64,000 nucleotides of DNA from the NCBI GenBank assembly GCA_027257055.1, contig JAPVLO010000182.1:1054001-1118000 (forward strand). Reading direction: 5' to 3'. Positions within the stretch are counted from its first letter, which is position 1. The number at the start of each line of letters is the position of its first letter. The stretch comes from Cephalopachus bancanus. Its lineage: Eukaryota; Chordata; Mammalia; Primates; Tarsiidae. Both the position numbers and the translations under genes were made by a program. The notes beneath the pieces were generated by a model that was not told the origin of the DNA, did not search any database, and saw only the letters and a list, made by a program, of their open reading frames with translations. This document shows positions 58,877 through 64,000 of the stretch, piece after piece.

Positions 58877-59470
58877 CGCTAAAAATAGAATATAGAGGAG
58901 CAAGAGTAGAAGCAAGGGACCAGTTAGCAGGCTACTACAAGGTCTGAGCAAGAGATGATGGTGACTTGGACTCAGGTGAGGGGTGAAGATGGTTTCATAA
59001 AGAGCAGTCAGATTCTGGATATTTGTTTTAAAGGGGGTAGACCAACAGGATTTTCTGATTAGACATAGGACGAAAGAAAGAAAAGAGTCAACAGTGATTC
59101 CAAGACTTCTGGCCAGAGTTACTGGAGGAATGAATTTGCTCCACACTGAGATGGTAAAGACTGCAACGGGAGCAAGACTTGGGGGAGAAGATTAAGAGTT
59201 GAGGTTTAGACGTGTCGATTTTAGATGCTTTGTAAATGTCTCAGTGGGGAAGTCAGGTAGGCAGTTAGATGTATGAGCCCAAAGCTCAGGAGACAGGTGT
59301 AGATGGAGATGCACATTTGGGAGTCATCTGTTATAGACTGTTTTTAAAGCCTTGAGATTGGGTGTGATTACTTAGGCAGTTGGTTTAGAAAGAGAAGAGG
59401 TTCTGAGTGCTGAAGCCTGTGAATAATCCAACATAGGTTGGAGTGATGAGAAGGACCGGATAAGAAAGTA
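58877..59470 (-). mobile_element. L2 LINE relic, segment 3
   Basis: GAGCAAGAGTAGAAGCAAGG, GACCAGTTAGCAGGCTACTA, AGAGATGATGGTGACTTGGA, then CAGGATTTTCTGATTAGACA and CTTAGGCAGTTGG-type text match inverted L2. It resumes cleanly after the L1. Confidence 0.65.
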
Positions 59471-60543
59471 CTATCCAGACTGGTTTAAGAAAAAGTAGGG
59501 AGGAGAAAGAGAGGCAGAAAGCATGCTGAAACTAGGCTACTGTAGAATTAGTGCAAGATACCTGGACGAGGAATCCCTCTGGTCCTCCTTCCCTAGATGT
59601 CTACTGGGAGCTGCAGCACCATTGGATCTTGCATCCAAATAAAAACTTTGGTTAACGTTTGATCCAGAGAACAAATTCCGAGTGTACTACAAAAGACTCA
59701 CCTTCCAAAAGGCTAGACATTCTTCAGTTCTTACACATGATATACCTCAGAGTCCTGATACTACTCGACATTCAACAGTCCAGGCCTATTGCTGTATGTT
59801 CATTCATCTACACTAAGCAGAGCTCACTTGGTCTGATCAAATTAGTTCATGAATCTTACAGGAATCAGATGTAGACCTGGCATCTGCCTACCAAGCTCTG
59901 CCAAAAAAAAGGTAGTCAGTGCCTAAAGCAATTCTGCTTTTGGTACCGGAACTGAGACTGTGACAATTCTTTAATAAAGATTTCTGGAGCCAATCAATGA
60001 CTTTTCCCTGTAACGTACTCTCTTCAGGTAATTGCTAAGATTAATGGATTATGTTTAGACAGGTAAAGCGTTAATAGAATTGCTTCTGTTAGGCTGATTT
60101 TTTTTTCCTGTGCCAAATATACGAAGCATAGTATCCAGACAATAAAAACTGAGGATGTCCCCAGTTAAGCAAAAGCTCATTACATTCGTTTCTTAGTTAA
60201 TAAAAATATGATAACTTAATACTGCTTAGCATCTTGCCCTTCACTTCTCCTTCATATTCCACCTGCCAGGATCTGACTGTTCATTTCCAGCCATCTGACA
60301 GTTCTTAACCCTGTCACCAAAAAGGTGGGAAGGGAAGGAAAGGAGGTGTAAACCCAATCAATCAATGTCACATCTACATGGCAGTGATGATGGAAGAAGA
60401 GTTTTATACCAATGGATAAAACGAAATTTTTAGACTGTGGGCAGACCTTACTGTCTATATGTTATGCTCTACTTTTTGGTATTCTCAGCAGCTTGGCAGA
60501 TTGTACAGCAACTTATTTAATATTTTTATTTATTTATTCATTC
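59471..60543. other. Unassigned DNA
   Basis: No gene or repeat recognised. Confidence 0.45.
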
Positions 60544-60545
60544 AT

Positions 60546-60827
60546 TTTTGAGTTGGAGTTTCACCCACCGCCCCGGATCTAGTGCAGAGACACACTCACA
60601 GCCACCCCAACGTCAACTTGCTCAGCTCCAGGATCCTTCTGCCTCAGACTTCCAAGTAGCTGAAACTGCAGGTGCGAACTGCTACGCCTGGCCAATTTTT
60701 TATTTACTGTAGAGAAGAGGTCTCGCCAAGTTGCCCGGATTGGTCTCGAACCCGTGTGTTCAGGCAATCCACTTGCCTCGGCCTCCCAAAGTGCTGGGAT
60801 TGCAGGCTGAGCCACTGAGCCCGGCCA
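60546..60827 (-). mobile_element. Alu, minus strand
   Basis: TTTGAGTTGGAGTTTCACCC through GCTGAGCCACTGAGCCCGGC. Diverged right arm (GAGACACACTCACAGCC). Confidence 0.93.
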
Positions 60828-62070
60828 GCCTATTTATTATTTTAACTTAATAGCACCACCTATATTTAATCCGTATATCATTCCTTAGCACTTTTCAAGT
60901 AACATTTTGTATACCATTACCATCATGAAATTGTCATTCCATTTGTTTCAAGAAAATTGAGCAATTTTGTTCTTTGTTATTTTGATGTTTTCCTTTGTAA
61001 TAAAATTAGCTGATTCATTCTGTGGGAAAAAAAAGAAAAAATAGGGGGTGATGACATCCTGGAAGCCAAATAAGGAAAATGTTTTGTAGATTAATACGTG
61101 TGTATGCAAGTGCATATGTGTGTGCGTACGCGCACATACACACAAACACACACTTTAGTGCACACTCATACACACACACAGATAGAAGCTCACACCCCAT
61201 ATATCTTATATGAAAATAGGATAAGGAGTACCAGTGTTGTCTTTACTGATTATGATAGACTTTACTTACAGACAAGTTTAACTGAGAAGCCAAATTATTA
61301 AAGAAGAAGGCTTTATGGGTTTGGACTCAGAGCAGAGGGAGTTTGTAGAATCACCTCATCCAAGTAATCAATCTGTAATAACCCAAAGATCCACTTCCAG
61401 GGTGGGATGTGCCTGCTCCTTGGGCAACATACTGCTGGCCTGTGTCATAGCACCATCTTCTCTGGATCGTTCTTTAGAACGTAGGTCAACGTTTTCTCAG
61501 TAGAGCTTTTTTGAGCTTCCACCCCTCAAGGGGGCATATTCTTTCTTTATATATGTTAATATGTCTAATCTTGTTTCTATTTAGTCTTGTTCTCAAGTTC
61601 TTATACTTTTTAGGGAGATCACTATTTCCTTTTACTTAAATGTGGATCTTCTACCTTAAAAAATGTGTATAACCTTGTGTACAATTTCGCCAGTCCATAA
61701 ACCTAAGTAAAGAACTCCCCCTTTATGTTGACTTGTCTTTGTTTTATAGAATAACTCAGAAGGTAAACTTATTCCTCTTTTTCAAATATTGGGCCCTCCT
61801 CCTCATTGTCAAAGCTGGTCTTATGACCTGTACCATAAGACTTTTATGTGACTAATGAGGTATTTCTGGCACTTCCATAATAAAACCTTCAAGAAATAAA
61901 GTTTGGAGGGTGAGGCAGACCTTTATACCATATTCCTTCCTGTACAAATGGCTTTATAGTGTTTTCTAGTGTGTGCTTATTCAATAGCACAAATGTGTAA
62001 GGCTCTGAGTCAGTCTTTAGTGAGGGTGTGAGATTCTTTCTATAAAGACAATGCTACCTAAACATTTAGG
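60828..62070. other. Unassigned DNA with a TG/CA-rich patch
   Basis: A purine/pyrimidine alternating patch lies at 61,098-61,182 (GTGTGTGCGTACGCGCACAT and CACACACACA). The rest is unassigned. Confidence 0.45.
61098..61182. repeat. Degenerate alternating TG/CA tract
   Basis: TGTATGCAAGTGCATATGTG, GTGCGTACGCGCACATACAC and CATACACACACACAG: alternating purine-pyrimidine, with near-palindromic centre TGTGCGTACGCGCACA. Confidence 0.85.
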
Positions 62071-62072
62071 AA

Positions 62073-62073
<1 letters not shown>

Positions 62074-62128
<55 letters not shown>
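62074..62128. repeat. (CA)n microsatellite
   Basis: Uninterrupted AC dinucleotide, about 27 units; the His/Thr or Cys/Val open frames across it are spurious. Confidence 0.98.
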
Positions 62129-62131
<3 letters not shown>

Positions 62132-63714
62132 GTATGTTTGGTTAAAATTTTGAAGGAAATAGAGGAAGAGTACAAATATTTGCCTGAAGTGGGAGGAAAA
62201 AAAAACCTTTCCAGAATATTAAGCATTAACACCCATCTGAACTTCATAGAACGTGTCATAAGAGTGTCAGTGATTAGAACTGAACAGATATCTGGCTGTC
62301 CTTTTCAACTAGAAGATCAATTTGAACCAGATTACCACATCCATGGTTTAGTTTTTGAAGAGAGAGAGAGAGAGAGACAGACAGAGAGAAGCCAATTATT
62401 TGTCTCTTTGTTCAAAGACCCTTTTTGTATTGTAGATCCCTGAAAAGCTGGTAGAGGAACCAGCCTTTCACATCCATTAAGGTTAGTCCTGAAACTGTTG
62501 AATTTGATCTCTTCCATTTGCCATCTGGATACAGTAGAGAAAAAGCTATTCTGCACTAGGTTGCTGGACACCATCCAGAAAATAATATGTCAGGGCATCA
62601 AAGGCTTGAGGCACTTGGTCCAGTCTGTCTAATGATCACAGGCTGGGTCTGCTTTCCAGTTTTGTGGTATGTTTTATTTTTGCAGTGACAATACATATCT
62701 CAGTGAAGTAGATCACAAGGGTTACTGCCAACTTGTCAAAGCTCGGATTCTTCCATCATAGACTTCAAAAAAGGACCATATATTAATTGGGCAGAGCTTG
62801 ATTTCAAAAATTGAGGAAGCTCCGTCTCCCCCCTCATCCCAATCTATCCCCTTTTTTACAAAGAATACTTAACTGCAAGTAGGATCCTAATCCATAAGTT
62901 GTTTCACCCCAGTCCCACATTTAAAATCTTGCTAATTTTGACCCCATTTAAAATTGTATTAATTATCCTCTTTGTAAGTAGGCCTAGTACCTGGCCAGTT
63001 AATGACCCTGCTGGCAGCTTTCCAGGAATCTGACAACTACATCTCATTATTCACACCAACTGGAGCCAATTGAACCTGGGTTTTTTTTTTTTTATTATTC
63101 TGTTACTTTAAAATGTGGATAGGAACAAAACAAAATGTGGATAGGAAGCAACAGCAGTGGCATGTCCTCTAGTCTCCTGCGAGATTGGGAAGGAGGCTTG
63201 AATAATAGGACCTATAGTATCAGGGAGCATATGGCTACATTTTAAGGTAGCTGGAAGCCATCTAGCTTTAAGTTCTGATAAAGCAGGCTTTGGTTTGGAT
63301 CTTTGCAGGATATACTTAGGAGTGAATTTGTAGCTTCTGTGGGAGGTAAAATTGTTGGGAATTGACATTTTATCTCTTACATAGGGATGAGATGGCAGGA
63401 GGAGTTGCTAAACTCTAATCATGCAAATTACTTTTCTTGTGGGACAAAAATGGTCCTCAAGCTGCACCCTACATACTAGGGCAACTCTTGAATCTCGCAA
63501 CCTGATCTAGGAAGCTAAGAAGCCCTTGCTGGATTCTGGTCAGGTTATTGAAAGGGTTATTGTATATAGCCATTCTCGGTTTGGTACCTTGTCCAGATTA
63601 TCCCATAGATCCAAAGTTATTTATTCTTCTCAAACTGTCAGCAATCCTATCTTCTCATCATTCGGGGTCCTTACTCTCAGAATCCTGAAGAGGAAAGGGT
63701 CTGATTATCAAGTT
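62129..63714. other. Unassigned DNA
   Basis: GAGAGAGAGAGAGAGACAGA microsatellite at 62,360-62,386. No gene, Alu or L1 seen. Confidence 0.4.
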
Positions 63715-63935
63715 ATTACTAGAGTCAGACTTCCTGGCCCCATTACCTTCTATCTGAGTTGAGTTACTTAATCCCTCTGTGCCTTGGTCACCTTATCTGT
63801 AAAATATGAATAAGAGTAGTGCCTCTGTTATATGTTTGTTGTGATAGTTAAGTAAGGTAAATGAAGAAAACAGCCCGGCATGGCAGAGTGCTCAAGACTG
63901 CATATACTTACTGTTGTTGTTGTTCTTATTTGATA
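63715..63935 (+). mobile_element. MIR relic
   Basis: AGTCAGACTTCCTGGCCCCA, TGAGTTACTTAATCCCTCTG, GTCACCTTATCTGTAAAATA and GTTGTGATAGTTAAGTAAGG, forward MIR order. Confidence 0.7.
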
Positions 63936-64000
63936 TACTTTAGAATAAACAGGTTTACTTATTTTTCCTCAACCAAGTATTTAGCTTTTTTTTTTTTTTT

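Noticed and set aside
61098..61182. CpG/Z-DNA-like alternating tract as a promoter
   Set aside because: Short, degenerate and far from any exon evidence.
14293..62128. CA and GA microsatellites as CRISPR-like arrays or coding repeats
   Set aside because: They are mono-unit dinucleotide or tetranucleotide repeats without spacers. No CRISPR array exists in the window.

Overview
This window is vertebrate, specifically primate, nuclear DNA. It is AT-rich and intron/intergenic-like, with no bacterial or organellar gene organisation. At least fourteen Alu-type SINEs are visible, with MIR and L2 relics, many LINE-1 copies, MaLR/MLT1-type LTRs and two solitary ERV LTRs. The Alus are full dimers but carry an unusual right arm: a GCAGTGG...CCACTGC inverted repeat before CACTCCAG, an 'ACAATAAATCAAAAAATTAGC'-like middle, and a 3' end in GAGACTCCAACTC. 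They look neither anthropoid nor like the usual lemur or loris/galago types. A tarsier-like lineage is my best guess (inference only).

Layout. 1-5 kb: old L1/HAL1-like sequence and unassigned DNA. 5-9.7 kb: an old minus-strand L1 split by a 1.15-kb solo LTR and by a twin-primed younger L1. 9.7-15 kb: mostly unassigned, with MIRs and a CA repeat. 15-23 kb: nested plus-strand L1s, a mariner-type transposon relic split by an Alu, and an anomalous ~540-bp GC-rich block inside L1. 23-28 kb: old LINE and MaLR pieces, two Alus, and a ~640-bp long inverted repeat (26.8-27.5 kb). 28-42 kb: unassigned DNA with a 5'-truncated L1, L2/MIR/MaLR relics, Alus and a telomere-like G-rich tract. 42.5-43.65 kb: a strong CpG island with a promoter and a first coding exon on the + strand. 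43.65-64 kb: probably intron or downstream DNA of that gene, with a 379-bp solo LTR, Alus, MIRs, a MaLR LTR, a long L2 interrupted by an L1, and simple repeats.

Only one gene is well supported: the CpG-island promoter with an exon whose ATG overlaps a YY1-type AAGATGGCG element. It encodes an Arg-rich, acidic-residue-free, mitochondrial-presequence-like N-terminus of 30 codons and ends in CAG|GTAACC. One possible downstream exon (45,217-45,285) is offered at low confidence. Nearly all other open frames are repeats read by chance, fragments of L1 ORF2, or GC-rich spurious frames.

No CRISPR, operon or defence system is present. The most notable structures are the long inverted repeat, the GC-rich block inside L1, the unrecognised CpG-island gene and the well-preserved insertion signatures (solo LTRs with target duplications, twin-primed L1). 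All family names come from recognition by eye, and boundaries are approximate unless target duplications are cited.
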